NCBI GenBank assembly: GCA_031431125.1
Contig: JANPCX010000021.1
Coordinates: 67,569 to 131,568 of the forward strand
Origin: JANPCX01 sp031431125
GTDB taxonomy: Bacteria; Pseudomonadota; Gammaproteobacteria; Burkholderiales; Burkholderiaceae_C
DNA length: 64,000 nucleotides
Direction: 5' to 3'
Positions 8,993 through 18,078 of the stretch are shown here, piece by piece. The position numbers and the translations under genes are program-made. Position 1 is the first letter of the stretch. Every line of letters begins with the position of its first letter. The notes beneath the pieces are model-generated. The model did not search any database, had not been told where the DNA came from, and worked only from the letters and a program-made list of their open reading frames with translations.

Positions 8993-9949
8993 ATGGCCCT
9001 GCCCTGCGTTTGTCTGGCTGGGCCCACGGCGTCGGGCAAGACGGCCTGCGCACTCGCTGCGGTGGAAGTGCTGTCTCGCATTCGCCCCATCGAAATCATC
9101 AGCGTGGACTCTGCCTTGGTCTACCAAGGCATGGACATTGGTACCGCCAAGCCCAGCAGTGCTGAACGTGCGCTGGTAACACATCACCTGATCGACATCA
9201 TCGATCCCTCGCAAGCCTATTCCGCTGCGCGGTTTGTGCACGACGCCACACAGCTCGTGGGCGAGATTCGCGCGCGCGGCCATTGGCCTTTGCTCGTGGG
9301 CGGCACCATGCTGTATTTCAAGGCGCTCTTCGACGGGCTGGACGACATGCCGGCCGCCGACCCCGCCGTGCGCGCCACCTTGGCCCAGCAGTTGCAAACA
9401 CAAGGGCTGCCTGCCATGCACCAGGCCTTGCAGCGCATCGACCCGGTCATCGCCCAGCGCCTGGCCCCAGCCGACACCCAGCGCATCCTGCGCGCCTTGG
9501 AGGTGTTTCACATCAGCGGAAAGACGATGTCGTCGTTCCAGCAGGGCACAAAAAAAACCGCCCCCCCCGCCCTCATTTCCCTGGAACCGCAGGACCGTGT
9601 TTGGTTGCATCAACGCATTGCTCAGCGGTTTGAGCACATGCTGTCGGCGGGTTTCTTGGACGAAGTGCGCAGCCTGCGGGCGCGGGGCGATCTGGCGCCC
9701 GACATGCCGTCCATGCGCTGCGTCGGATACCGACAGCTATGGCAAGCCTTGGACAGCGCAGACCCGCTGGACATGAAAAGCGTGACCGAACAAGGCTTTG
9801 CCGCCACGCGCCAGTTGGCCAAACGACAGCTCACCTGGTTGCGCAGCATGCCGGCTCGGCAGGTGGTGGCATGTGACGGACCCGACGTCAGCCCACAAAC
9901 GCTGGCCTTGATCAAACAAGCATTCTTGGCGCTGGACACTGCTCACTGA
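8993..9949 (+). CDS. miaA: tRNA dimethylallyltransferase MiaA
   Basis: A 318-residue protein that transfers a dimethylallyl group to N6 of adenosine 37 in tRNAs reading UNN codons. It has the P-loop GPTASGKT (10-17), [19 protein letters not shown] (the conserved DSxxVYxxMxIGTAKP signature), [12 protein letters not shown], and the C-terminal RCVGYRQLW and [14 protein letters not shown] motifs. Full length for the family. The stop is 10 bases before the ABC ATPase start, so it may share a transcript with the exporter cluster. In many bacteria miaA lies by mutL or hfq; here it does not. Confidence 0.97.
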   Translation: MALPCVCLAGPTASGKTACALAAVEVLSRIRPIEIISVDSALVYQGMDIGTAKPSSAERALVTHHLIDIIDPSQAYSAARFVHDATQLVGEIRARGHWPLLVGGTMLYFKALFDGLDDMPAADPAVRATLAQQLQTQGLPAMHQALQRIDPVIAQRLAPADTQRILRALEVFHISGKTMSSFQQGTKKTAPPALISLEPQDRVWLHQRIAQRFEHMLSAGFLDEVRSLRARGDLAPDMPSMRCVGYRQLWQALDSADPLDMKSVTEQGFAATRQLAKRQLTWLRSMPARQVVACDGPDVSPQTLALIKQAFLALDTAH

Positions 9950-9959
9950 GCCTGCCACC

Positions 9960-10655
9960 GTGACCCTGCTTCACATCGAAAACCTGAGCAAAAGTTACCC
10001 CGTGCCGGGTGGCGGCAGCGGCGCGGCGGTGTTCTCCGATGTGCACATGCGCATGGAAGCGGGCGAGTTCGTGGCCCTCGTGGGCGAGTCGGGCGTGGGG
10101 AAATCCACACTCCTGAACTGCATTGCGGGTTTGGACACCGTCAGCGGTGGACGCATCACCCTCGTCGGCACCGACATCCATGCGCTGGCCGAGGAAAAAC
10201 AAGCGCACTTTCGGCGTGCCCACTTGGGATTTGTCTTTCAGGCCTTTCATGTGCTGCCCCACCTCACCGTGGCGCAAAACGTGGCCTTGCCTTTGCTCTT
10301 GCTGCGTCAACCCAACCCAGACCGGGTGATGCACATGCTCGAAGCCGTCGGTTTGTTAGACACCGCACAGCGTTTGCCGCAAACACTGTCGGGCGGCCAG
10401 TTGCAACGTGTGGCTTTGGCACGTGCTTTGGTTCACCAACCGCGTTTGATCTTGGCCGACGAACTCACTGGCAACCTCGACCCCACCACCGCTGAACGGG
10501 TGATGGACTTGCTGCGTGAGCAAGTGCGCAGCAACGGCGCGGCCTGTTTGTTGGTCACCCATTCCCGCACGGCTGCCGCGCGTGCCGACCGGGTGCTCAC
10601 CCTCACCGCGACGGGTGTGGTGCCCAGTCCATTGCAAAGAAGTCAAACCTCATGA
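9960..10655 (+). CDS. ABC transporter ATP-binding protein (LolD/MacB type)
   Basis: A 231-residue ATPase with Walker A GESGVGKST (42-50), Q-loop Q94, signature LSGGQ (143-147), Walker B LILADE (D167, E168) and switch H201. It belongs to the subclass that pairs with FtsX-type permeases and drives transport or extraction at the inner membrane. The start is GTG at 9960. Its last bases overlap the start of a small membrane-protein gene (ATGA). Together with the permease and the AttH-like protein downstream it resembles the AttEFGH-type arrangement; the cargo is unknown. Confidence 0.93.
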   Translation: MTLLHIENLSKSYPVPGGGSGAAVFSDVHMRMEAGEFVALVGESGVGKSTLLNCIAGLDTVSGGRITLVGTDIHALAEEKQAHFRRAHLGFVFQAFHVLPHLTVAQNVALPLLLLRQPNPDRVMHMLEAVGLLDTAQRLPQTLSGGQLQRVALARALVHQPRLILADELTGNLDPTTAERVMDLLREQVRSNGAACLLVTHSRTAAARADRVLTLTATGVVPSPLQRSQTS

Positions 10656-10924
10656 AGTACATCTTGTCCGCAACTGCTGGCTTTCTACTGGCAACGTTTG
10701 CATTCCTGTTCGTTGTAGTGCCAGAAGTGCGGGCAAATTGGCGGGCGCAAGGGCAAAATGAGGGCGCTCTGAATCAGTATTTTGAGATGCACGAAAAAGC
10801 CACCAAACTCTTCCCGAAGGTTTCTGCAAGCTGTACCGTGATCGAAACGCTGGTTGCAGCAAAAACGAGCGCTATAGAAGTAGTCGACTGTGACTCGTAT
10901 CGAACACTTCGCGTTACAGACTAA
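10652..10924 (+). CDS. Small membrane-anchored protein of unknown function
   Basis: A 90-residue protein with an N-terminal hydrophobic helix (about 4-23, ILSATAGFLLATFAFLFVVV) and a short soluble tail with two cysteines (SCTV, DCDS). I do not recognise a family. Its ATG overlaps the ATPase stop by four bases, suggesting coupled translation. The base composition is visibly less GC-rich than its neighbours, and 107 non-coding bases follow before the permease. The gene therefore looks like an addition to the exporter cluster, but it could be an accessory subunit. Confidence 0.65.
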   Translation: MKYILSATAGFLLATFAFLFVVVPEVRANWRAQGQNEGALNQYFEMHEKATKLFPKVSASCTVIETLVAAKTSAIEVVDCDSYRTLRVTD

Positions 10925-11031
10925 CTGGCAGCGCACATGAGGTTCAACTGGTCGGCCCGCACCGACAAGCAACATCAGATTGCCGCTTCGCGGCGTTTGG
11001 TGTGTGCCGGCGCACTCGGACATTGAGTTGC

Positions 11032-13581
11032 ATGTGGCAATTGCTGCAACAACTCTCTTGGCCGCAATGGCGGCACCAGCCTGGGCACAGTCTGGTGAGC
11101 GTGCTGGCCATTGCCATGGGCGTGGCCTTGTCGTTTGCGGTGCATTTGATCAACGAGTCCGCCTTGAACGAATTCAGCGCGGCCGTTCGCAGCGTCAACG
11201 GCCAAGCCGACTTTGAACTGCGCGCGCAAAACGAAGGCTTCGACGAAAACATCTACCCACGTGTGGCCCAGCACCCGCAGGTGGCTGTGGCCAGTCCCGT
11301 CATCGAACTCGACGTGCTGGCCCTCAATGCCCAAGGTGAGAAGCTGGCCATGCGGCTGTGGGGTGTGGACGCTTTGACCGTCCCGTCCATTGCGCCCGAG
11401 CTCTTTGCCCAGGTGGCAGCAGGTGAAGATCGTTTGGCCATGCTGGAGCCCAGCGCGGTGTTTTTGAATCAAGCGGCGGCAGCATGGTTGGCGAAAGCGC
11501 CGCCATCGGACAAGCCACCGCTGCGTTTGGTATCGGGCGCACAGAGCTTGCCGTTTGCCGTGCGCGGCCGCGTGGCCGCAGCAGGCCCACCCCTGGCCGT
11601 GATGGACTTGGCCGGTGTGCAAGCGAGTTTTGACTGGCTGGGTCGCCTGTCACGCATCGACGTTCGTTTGCAGCCTGGCGCAGACCAGGCCACGGTGCTA
11701 CGCGAGCTGGACTTGCCTGCAGCGCTGCGTGCCGTTACCCCGGCACAAAGTGCACAGCAAGTCACCCAGGTGTCGCGTGCCTACCGCGTCAACCTCACGG
11801 TGCTCGCCATGGTGGCGGTATTCACGGGCGGCTTTTTGGTGTTCTCGGCGCTGTCGCTGTCGGTGGCCCGCCGTTTGCCACAACTGGCACTCTTGGGCGT
11901 GCTGGGTTTGAGCGCCAAGGAAAGGTCGCGTTGGATTTTGTTGGAAGCCCTGGTGCTCGGTGGCCTCGGCAGCGTGTTGGGCATTGCGCTCGGTACCTTG
12001 TTGGCAAAAAGTGCCTTGCAGCTTTTGTCGGGCGATTTGGGCGGCGGCTACTTTCCAGGCGTGGCCCCCGTCCTCTTGTGGAACCCCTGGGCGGCGCTGC
12101 TGTTCACCATGCTGGGCTTGCTTGCAGCTGCCGCTGGGGCCATGCTGCCCGCCCACATGGCGCAACAGATGCAGCCCGCCTTGGCATTAAAAGGTGCGAG
12201 CCTGGGCTCAGGCCAGTCCCCAACAAAACGCTGGATGCCATGGATGGGTCCGGCGCTGCTGCTGATTGGTTTGGCCTTAGCTTTCCTGCCGCCCATCGGT
12301 GAATTGCCGCTGGCGGCCTACGCCGCGGTCGCTTGTTTTTTGCTCGGCGGCATGGCCTGTGTGCCGCAGGGCGTGGCCTTGCTGCTGGGCCTGGTCCCAC
12401 CGCAAACCCAGGCGCTGGCCATGTTGGCCGTTGAGCGAGCGCGTCAGCAACGTCATGTGGCCACAGTGGCCGTGGCCGGCGTGGTGGCCAGCCTCGCGCT
12501 GTCCGTGGCCTTGACCATCATGGTGGGCAGTTTTCGTGTGTCGATAGGCCAGTGGTTGAACACCGTGTTGCCGGCCGATTTGTATGTGCGCATCGGTTCT
12601 GGGCGTGCCGGCGACACCGCCTACCTCACACCCACATTTGTAGTCCAAGCGGCCGCCCTGCCGGGGGTGAACAAAGTGGAGCCACAGCGTGTGATGTCCA
12701 TTCAATGGCAAGCAGACCGCCCGCCCGTGGCTTTGATCGCGCGCCATGTGGTGGACCCCGAGCGCAGTCTGCCCTGGGTCCAAGGCATCCAAGCAACGCA
12801 GTCTTCCAGCAACGACTTGGCAACCGGTGCCATCCCCATTTATGTGAGCGAAGCCATGGTCAGCCTTTACGGAGCCGAGGCGGGAAAGCGCTTGCAACTG
12901 CCTCTGCCCAACGGCCAGCCAGTGGCCGCGGTGGTCATGGGCGTGTGGCGCGACTACGCGCGGCAAAACGGCGCCGTGCTGATGCAGCGCAGCGACTTCG
13001 AGCGCCTCACCCAAGACACCCGCGTCAACGACCTGGCCCTGTGGTTGAACGCCGATGCTTCAGCCGCAAGCATTCAAACCCAGCTGCGAGAACGGGCCGG
13101 TGACGCCGGCGCTTTGCTCGAATTCGCCTCCGCGGCTGAGATTCGCCAGTTGTCGCTGCGCATTTTTGACCGCAGTTTTGCCGTCACACACTGGTTGCAG
13201 GCGGTAGCGATTGGAATGGGTTTGTTTGGCCTGGCAACCAGCGTGTCGGCCCAGGTACTGGCAAGGCGCAAAGAGTTCGGTTTATTGGTTCACTTGGGGC
13301 TGACCAAAAACCAAGTGCGGCGTTTGATCGTGAGCGAGACCGCCCTGTGGACCGGCGTCGGCATCGTGGTGGGCATGCTGCTGGGCGCGGCCATCAGCGC
13401 GGTGCTGGTCCACGCGGTCAACCCGCAAAGTTTTCACTGGACCATGGACTGGGTGTTGCCATGGTTGCGCCTGCTTTTGTTGGCGGCCAGTGTGTTGGCG
13501 GCTGCGCTGCTGACGGCCTGGTGGGCCGCACGCACGGCTGCACAAACCGGTGCAGCCTTGGCGGTGAAGGAGGACTGGTGA
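11032..13581 (+). CDS. FtsX-like ABC transporter permease (two FtsX repeats)
   Basis: About 849 residues from the ATG at 11032 (MWQLLQQLSW); an earlier in-frame codon ten positions upstream is less likely. Layout: a membrane helix near residues 20-40 (LVSVLAIAMGVALSFAVHLI), a large periplasmic MacB-like domain, three helices (about 260-390), a further hydrophobic pair, a second periplasmic domain, and three C-terminal helices. This is the ten-helix fused form of the FtsX/MacB permease family. Its end overlaps the AttH-like gene (GTGA). It should work with the ATPase at 9960 as an exporter or lipid/lipoprotein extractor. Confidence 0.92.
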   Translation: MWQLLQQLSWPQWRHQPGHSLVSVLAIAMGVALSFAVHLINESALNEFSAAVRSVNGQADFELRAQNEGFDENIYPRVAQHPQVAVASPVIELDVLALNAQGEKLAMRLWGVDALTVPSIAPELFAQVAAGEDRLAMLEPSAVFLNQAAAAWLAKAPPSDKPPLRLVSGAQSLPFAVRGRVAAAGPPLAVMDLAGVQASFDWLGRLSRIDVRLQPGADQATVLRELDLPAALRAVTPAQSAQQVTQVSRAYRVNLTVLAMVAVFTGGFLVFSALSLSVARRLPQLALLGVLGLSAKERSRWILLEALVLGGLGSVLGIALGTLLAKSALQLLSGDLGGGYFPGVAPVLLWNPWAALLFTMLGLLAAAAGAMLPAHMAQQMQPALALKGASLGSGQSPTKRWMPWMGPALLLIGLALAFLPPIGELPLAAYAAVACFLLGGMACVPQGVALLLGLVPPQTQALAMLAVERARQQRHVATVAVAGVVASLALSVALTIMVGSFRVSIGQWLNTVLPADLYVRIGSGRAGDTAYLTPTFVVQAAALPGVNKVEPQRVMSIQWQADRPPVALIARHVVDPERSLPWVQGIQATQSSSNDLATGAIPIYVSEAMVSLYGAEAGKRLQLPLPNGQPVAAVVMGVWRDYARQNGAVLMQRSDFERLTQDTRVNDLALWLNADASAASIQTQLRERAGDAGALLEFASAAEIRQLSLRIFDRSFAVTHWLQAVAIGMGLFGLATSVSAQVLARRKEFGLLVHLGLTKNQVRRLIVSETALWTGVGIVVGMLLGAAISAVLVHAVNPQSFHWTMDWVLPWLRLLLLAASVLAAALLTAWWAARTAAQTGAALAVKEDW

Positions 13582-14756
13582 ACAACGGTCGCCGCATCGG
13601 TTTGCAAAAAGGTTTGTTGGCGCTGCTGGCCATCCAACATACAAGCACCTGGGCTTCGGGGCGCTCGACCGAACCATCTGACCAAGCCGCGCGCCGCGAC
13701 GTGATTGCGCCCCACCGTGTGCTGACCTTCCCGAGTGACTTCGGCGCCCACCCACAAGCCCGCATCGAGTGGTGGTACCTCACGGGTTGGTTATCGCCTG
13801 GCGAGTCGCCAACTTCGGCACTTCAAGCCATCCCGGCTTACGGCTTTCAGATCACGTTTTTCCGAACCCGCAGCAGTGTCGCGCCCGACCACCCCAGCCG
13901 CTTCGCCGCCAAACAACTGGTCTTTGCCCACATCGCCTTGAGCGAAGTGGCCAATGGACGCTTGCGGCACGACGACAGAATTGCGCGCGCTGGATTTGGT
14001 TTGGCAGAAGCCGCCCCATCCGACACTCAAGTCAGGCTGCGCGATTGGCGGCTGCAACGACGCACCAGCCCATCAACCACTGCCGCCGCAAGCAGCAGCC
14101 TCTACCAAACACAAGTTCAAAGCGACAAAGCCGGTTTTGCATTGAACCTGCAACTTGCCACCACCCAACCCGTGCTGCTCCAAGGCCAAAACGGCTACTC
14201 GCGCAAAGGGCCCCAAGAGGCCCAGGCCAGCCATTACTACAGCCAACCCCAACTCCAAGCGCGCGGTGAGCTTCAGTTGGACGGCAAAAAATTGCAAGTG
14301 GCCGGGCAAGCGTGGCTGGACCACGAGTGGAGCGACAGCCTGCTCGATGCAGAAGCCGTCGGCTGGGATTGGATAGGCATGAATTTGTTCGACGGCAGCG
14401 CCCTCACCGCCTTTCGCCTGCGCCGCCAAGATGGCAGCACCGTCTATGCCGGCGGCAGTTGGCGCCAGCCCGGCGGCGAGGTTCAAAACTTCGCGCCGCA
14501 AGAAGTTGTTTTCACTGCAGGCCGGCAATGGCAAAGTCCCTCATCGGGTGCCCGCTATCCGGTGCAGTGGCAAGTCAACACCCCCGCCGGCCCCGCCCAA
14601 GTCCGTGCCCTCTTCGACGCCCAAGAACTCGACAGCCGAAGCAGCACCGGCACGATTTATTGGGAAGGCTTGAGCGAGCTGCTCGATGCGCAGGGGCAGC
14701 GTGTGGGCTTGGGGTATTTGGAGATGACGGGGTATGCGGGGAGGTTGAGGATTTAG
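13578..14756 (+). CDS. Secreted AttH/carotenoid 1,2-hydratase-like (lipocalin-fold) protein
   Basis: A 392-residue protein starting at GTG 13578, supported by AAGGAGG six bases upstream and a four-base overlap with the permease stop. The N-terminus is a likely signal peptide (KGLLALLAIQHTSTWASG). The body has RIEWWYLTGWL, FQITFFRTR, FAHIALSE, WLDHEWS and GWDWIGMNLFDGSALTAFRL, which define the predicted secreted hydrolase/CrtC-like family of two tandem lipocalin-type barrels. In related genomes it accompanies an ABC ATPase and FtsX permease, as here. It is probably periplasmic and handles a hydrophobic ligand; enzymatic activity is unproven. Confidence 0.9.
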   Translation: MNNGRRIGLQKGLLALLAIQHTSTWASGRSTEPSDQAARRDVIAPHRVLTFPSDFGAHPQARIEWWYLTGWLSPGESPTSALQAIPAYGFQITFFRTRSSVAPDHPSRFAAKQLVFAHIALSEVANGRLRHDDRIARAGFGLAEAAPSDTQVRLRDWRLQRRTSPSTTAAASSSLYQTQVQSDKAGFALNLQLATTQPVLLQGQNGYSRKGPQEAQASHYYSQPQLQARGELQLDGKKLQVAGQAWLDHEWSDSLLDAEAVGWDWIGMNLFDGSALTAFRLRRQDGSTVYAGGSWRQPGGEVQNFAPQEVVFTAGRQWQSPSSGARYPVQWQVNTPAGPAQVRALFDAQELDSRSSTGTIYWEGLSELLDAQGQRVGLGYLEMTGYAGRLRI

Positions 14757-14921
14757 GATTGTTAGGATGAGGACGGACTAGACTTTGACGGTCCTCAGCA
14801 TCTGGCGCTCAAGCGGGACAGCCCGTAAATAGGGACTTGGGGTGGGCATGGCGCTACACAGTTGACAGTCACGAGACCGCAGCACCCGCTAAGACAACCC
14901 CACACGCTGAAATGACAGACC

Positions 14922-14957
14922 AAAAACAAAAACGGACCCGAAGGTCCGTTTTGTTTT
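14922..14957 (-). terminator. Rho-independent terminator of the tRNA cluster
   Basis: Eight-base-pair stem (14931-14938 with 14943-14950), which on the minus strand closes a TTCG tetraloop and is followed by a T-rich run. It lies just past the 3' end of tRNA-Asp. Confidence 0.9.
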
Positions 14958-14963
14958 CTATCT

Positions 14964-15040
14964 TGGCGGAGTGGACGGGGCTCGAACCCGCGACCCCCGG
15001 CGTGACAGGCCGGTATTCTAACCAACTGAACTACCACTCC
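14964..15040 (-). tRNA. tRNA-Asp (GTC)
   Basis: 77 bases with encoded CCA. The acceptor stem GGAGTGG/CCACTCC pairs fully. The anticodon arm CCGGC/GCCGG encloses the loop CTGTCAC, giving anticodon GTC. The T arm contains GGTTCGAGCC. It is the last of three tRNAs, next to the terminator. Confidence 0.97.
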
Positions 15041-15111
15041 TTAACTAACCCCAGCGTGTCACCTGCTGGTTTTGTTGCTTTCAGATTGCTCTGCAAGCGC
15101 AACAACAAACT

Positions 15112-15187
15112 TGGCGTCCCCTAGGGGATTCGAACCCCTGTAATCACCGTGAAAGGGTGGTGTCCTAGGCCTCTAGACGAAGGGGAC
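15112..15187 (-). tRNA. tRNA-Glu (TTC)
   Basis: 76 bases with encoded CCA. The acceptor stem GTCCCCT/AGGGGAC pairs fully and the anticodon loop CTTTCAC gives TTC. It is the middle tRNA of the cluster, immediately downstream of gltX, whose product charges it. Confidence 0.97.
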
Positions 15188-15244
15188 AAATCCTTCATCA
15201 CCGCTTGAACTGCGCTCCACTGTTAAACAACCCTAAGCCTGTTT

Positions 15245-15320
<76 letters not shown>

Positions 15321-15380
15321 GTTTTAACGCCTTGTTTCCAGGGCTTCAAAAGAGAACATCGCTGTTCAAGTGAGACGACG

Positions 15381-15410
15381 ATTATAGCCCGTTTTTCACA
15401 CCCCTTGCAA
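15381..15410 (-). promoter_or_regulatory. Sigma-70 promoter of the tRNA cluster
   Basis: On the minus strand, -35 TTGCAA (15405-15410), an 18-base spacer and a perfect -10 TATAAT (15381-15386). Transcription should start near 15374, about 50 bases before tRNA-Ala. The -35 lies inside the last codons of gltX, so the tRNAs can be expressed independently of it. Confidence 0.75.
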
Positions 15411-16835
15411 GCGCTCCAACACCTGCTCGCGGGTGAAGAGGGCCAACACCGCATCGGCCGATGGTGTTTGCGCCCGCCCGCAGACGAGCAAACGCAGTGG
15501 CGTGGCCAGTTGCGGCATCTTCAGTTTGAACTCTGTCAGCACCTGCTTGAAGGTGGCGCTGATGGCGATTTGGCTCCATTCGGTGTCGGCCAAACGAGAA
15601 CGCAAGGACTGCAGCGCGGGCCTCACCTCGTCGGTCAAGTGGGTGGCGAGTTCCGCCTGTGCAGGTTGCACCGGCGCAAAGTACATGTGCAGCCAATCGG
15701 CCAGTTCCACCAAGGTGGCGCAGCGGTCGCGGAACAACACACACATGGCGGCCAAGGGAGCGTTACTTGGCACCACGACACCTGAGCGTGCGAGGTGCTC
15801 GGTCAACCACGGCACGAGTTGTTCAGCCGGTGTGGACTTCATGTGCTGCGCGTTCACCCAGCGCAGTTTGATTTCGTCAAACTGCGCGGCGCTTTTGCCG
15901 AGATGGTCCAGATTGAACCACTGCACCAGTTGCTCACGCGAGAAAATTTCATCGTCCCCGTGACTCCAGCCCAGGCGTGCGAGGTAGTTGACCACGGCAT
16001 CCGCCAAGTAACCTTCTTCGCGGTATTGCGTCACGGGTTTGGCACCGTGGCGTTTGCTCATTTTTTCGCCGAGCTCGTTGAGCACGGTGGGCAAATGGGC
16101 ATAGACGGGCGGCTCTTGGCCGAGGGCACGGAAGATGTGAATTTGGCGCGGCGTGTTGTTCACATGGTCGTCACCGCGAATCACGTGGGTGATGTTCATG
16201 TCGATGTCGTCCACCACCACACAAAAGTTGTAGGTGGGGGTGCCGACAGCGATGGCACCCTCGACGGGAGCACCTGCTCCGGGGCGGGCAATGACGAGGT
16301 CGTCGAGCTCGTCATTGCTGATTTCAATGCGGCCTTTGACTTTGTCTTCCCAGACCACAGACCCGCCCTGCGGGCCTTTGAAACGGATGACGGGTTGCAC
16401 GCCCACAGGCACTGGCGGCAGCGCCTTGCCGGGCTCGGGCCGCCAGGTGCCGTCGTAACGGGGCTTTTGTTTGGCTTGCATTTGCTGCTCGCGCAGCGCA
16501 TCCAGCTCGGCGCTGCTCATGTAGCAGGGGTAGGCCAGGCCCTGATCCAGCATGTTCTTCACGACCTCGCGGTAGCGGTCCATGCGCTGCATTTGATAGA
16601 ACGGGCCTTCGTCGTGATCCAGACCGAGCCAACGCATGCCTTCCAAAATCACATCGACGGCTTCTTGCGATGAACGTTCTTCGTCGGTGTCTTCAATGCG
16701 AAGAATGAAGGTGCCGCCTGTGGCTTTGGCAAAGGCCCAGGGATAAAGCGCCGAGCGGATGTTGCCCAGGTGAATGAAGCCGGTGGGGCTGGGGGCAAAA
16801 CGGGTGCGGACAGGGGTAGGAGCAGGAAGGGTCAT
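15396..16835 (-). CDS. gltX: Glutamate-tRNA ligase
   Basis: A 479-residue class I aminoacyl-tRNA synthetase that charges tRNA-Glu with glutamate. The N-terminal [19 protein letters not shown] carries the HIGH-type motif (HLGN, 22-25), and KMSKR lies at 258-262. LRIEDTD and the anticodon-binding helical C-terminal domain are present, with [11 protein letters not shown] between them. There is a small insertion around residues 184-198 ([16 protein letters not shown]), seen in some Burkholderiales. It lies directly upstream of the tRNA cluster. Six bases separate its start from metZ on the same strand. Confidence 0.98.
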   Translation of the reverse strand: MTLPAPTPVRTRFAPSPTGFIHLGNIRSALYPWAFAKATGGTFILRIEDTDEERSSQEAVDVILEGMRWLGLDHDEGPFYQMQRMDRYREVVKNMLDQGLAYPCYMSSAELDALREQQMQAKQKPRYDGTWRPEPGKALPPVPVGVQPVIRFKGPQGGSVVWEDKVKGRIEISNDELDDLVIARPGAGAPVEGAIAVGTPTYNFCVVVDDIDMNITHVIRGDDHVNNTPRQIHIFRALGQEPPVYAHLPTVLNELGEKMSKRHGAKPVTQYREEGYLADAVVNYLARLGWSHGDDEIFSREQLVQWFNLDHLGKSAAQFDEIKLRWVNAQHMKSTPAEQLVPWLTEHLARSGVVVPSNAPLAAMCVLFRDRCATLVELADWLHMYFAPVQPAQAELATHLTDEVRPALQSLRSRLADTEWSQIAISATFKQVLTEFKLKMPQLATPLRLLVCGRAQTPSADAVLALFTREQVLERLQGV

Positions 16836-16841
16836 GAAAGA

Positions 16842-18062
16842 TTACAAACTTTGCAGGCCACGGAGCAAGTCGGCCTTCAGGTCATCCAGGTGTTCCAGGC
16901 CCGCCGCAACACGCACCAATCCTTGCGAAATGCCGGCGCTGCTGCGCTGCGCTTCGGTCAAGCGGCCGTGGGTGGTGCTGGCGGGGTGGGTGATGGTGGT
17001 TTTGGTGTCGCCCAGGTTGGCGGTGATGGAGCAGATTTGCGTGTGGTCGATCACATGAAAGGCCTTGGTGCGTGCCTGCGCATCGTCTTTGGCCTTGACG
17101 GTGAACGAGAGCACGGCACCGCCCAAACCCGACTGCTGGGCCATGGCCAATTCATGCTGCGGGTGTGATTTCAAACCGGGATAAAACACCTGCTGCACCT
17201 GCGGTTGTTCTTCCAACCACGTGGCCAGGGCCAGCGCCTGCTGGCTGTGGGCTTGCATGCGGATGGACAAGGTTTCCATGCCCTTGAGCACCACCCAGGC
17301 ATTGAAGGGCGACAGCGTCATGCCCGCCGTGCGCAGCACGGGCACCAGCTTGTCGTTGAGCAGGGCCTCGGTGCCACATACCGCACCCGCCATGACGCGG
17401 CCTTGGCCGTCGAGGTATTTGGTGCCGGAGTGCATCACCAAGTCGGCGCCCATCTCAATGGGGAGTTGCAAAGCGGGCGAACAAAAGCAGTTGTCCACAA
17501 CCAGGTACGCACCGGCATTTTTTGCAATGATGGACAGCGCGCGAATGTCGCAGACCTCGGTCAGCGGGTTGGTCGGCGTTTCTGCGAACAGCAGTTTGGT
17601 GTTGGGCTTGATCGCCGCCCGCCACTCGTTCAAATCTGTTTGAGAAACAAAACTGGTTTCCACACCAAACTTGGCGAACTCGCGGCCAAACAGCATGATG
17701 GTGGAGCCAAACACGCTGCGCGAACACACCACATGGTCGCCCGCTTGGAGCAAACCCAAACCAATCAGCAAGATGGCCCCCATGCCACTGGCGGTGCCCA
17801 CACAAGCCTCCGCGCCTTCGAGCGCAGCCAAGCGGCGCTCAAACATGGTGACGGTGGGGTTGGTGAAGCGAGAGTAGGTGAAGGCCTCTTCTTCGTTGGC
17901 AAAACGCGCCGCTGCGGTGGCGGCGTCGGGATGCACAAAGCTGCTGGTCAGAAAAAGGGCCTCGGAGTTCTCACCCCATTGCGAGCGCGGCAACCCCTCG
18001 CGCACTGCCAAGGTTTCTAAACGCGTGCCCGGTGGGAATTCAATGCGGGGAATTTTGTTCAT
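16842..18062 (-). CDS. metZ: O-succinylhomoserine sulfhydrylase
   Basis: A 406-residue PLP enzyme of the Cys/Met metabolism family that makes homocysteine from O-succinylhomoserine and sulfide. SGMGAI lies in the cofactor site, LLFAETPTNPLTEV precedes VVDNCF, and the PLP-binding lysine is K215 in HSGTKYLDGQGRVM. The C-terminal THPASTTHG is conserved. The start LETLAVREGLPRSQWGENSE is typical of beta- and gammaproteobacterial MetZ. The gene sits 16 bases after purF, and the metZ-purF-cvpA order is common in Burkholderiales. Confidence 0.95.
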   Translation of the reverse strand: MNKIPRIEFPPGTRLETLAVREGLPRSQWGENSEALFLTSSFVHPDAATAAARFANEEEAFTYSRFTNPTVTMFERRLAALEGAEACVGTASGMGAILLIGLGLLQAGDHVVCSRSVFGSTIMLFGREFAKFGVETSFVSQTDLNEWRAAIKPNTKLLFAETPTNPLTEVCDIRALSIIAKNAGAYLVVDNCFCSPALQLPIEMGADLVMHSGTKYLDGQGRVMAGAVCGTEALLNDKLVPVLRTAGMTLSPFNAWVVLKGMETLSIRMQAHSQQALALATWLEEQPQVQQVFYPGLKSHPQHELAMAQQSGLGGAVLSFTVKAKDDAQARTKAFHVIDHTQICSITANLGDTKTTITHPASTTHGRLTEAQRSSAGISQGLVRVAAGLEHLDDLKADLLRGLQSL

Positions 18063-18078
18063 GTGCTTCTACCCGGAC

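Noticed and set aside
8726..9637. 303-codon minus-strand frame opposite miaA and ppnP
   Set aside because: Shadow of well-supported genes on the other strand, caused by high GC content.
10922..11034. Integron attC-like site after the small gene in the ABC cluster
   Set aside because: The core RYYYAAC/GTTRRRY pair could not be found with proper spacing and orientation.
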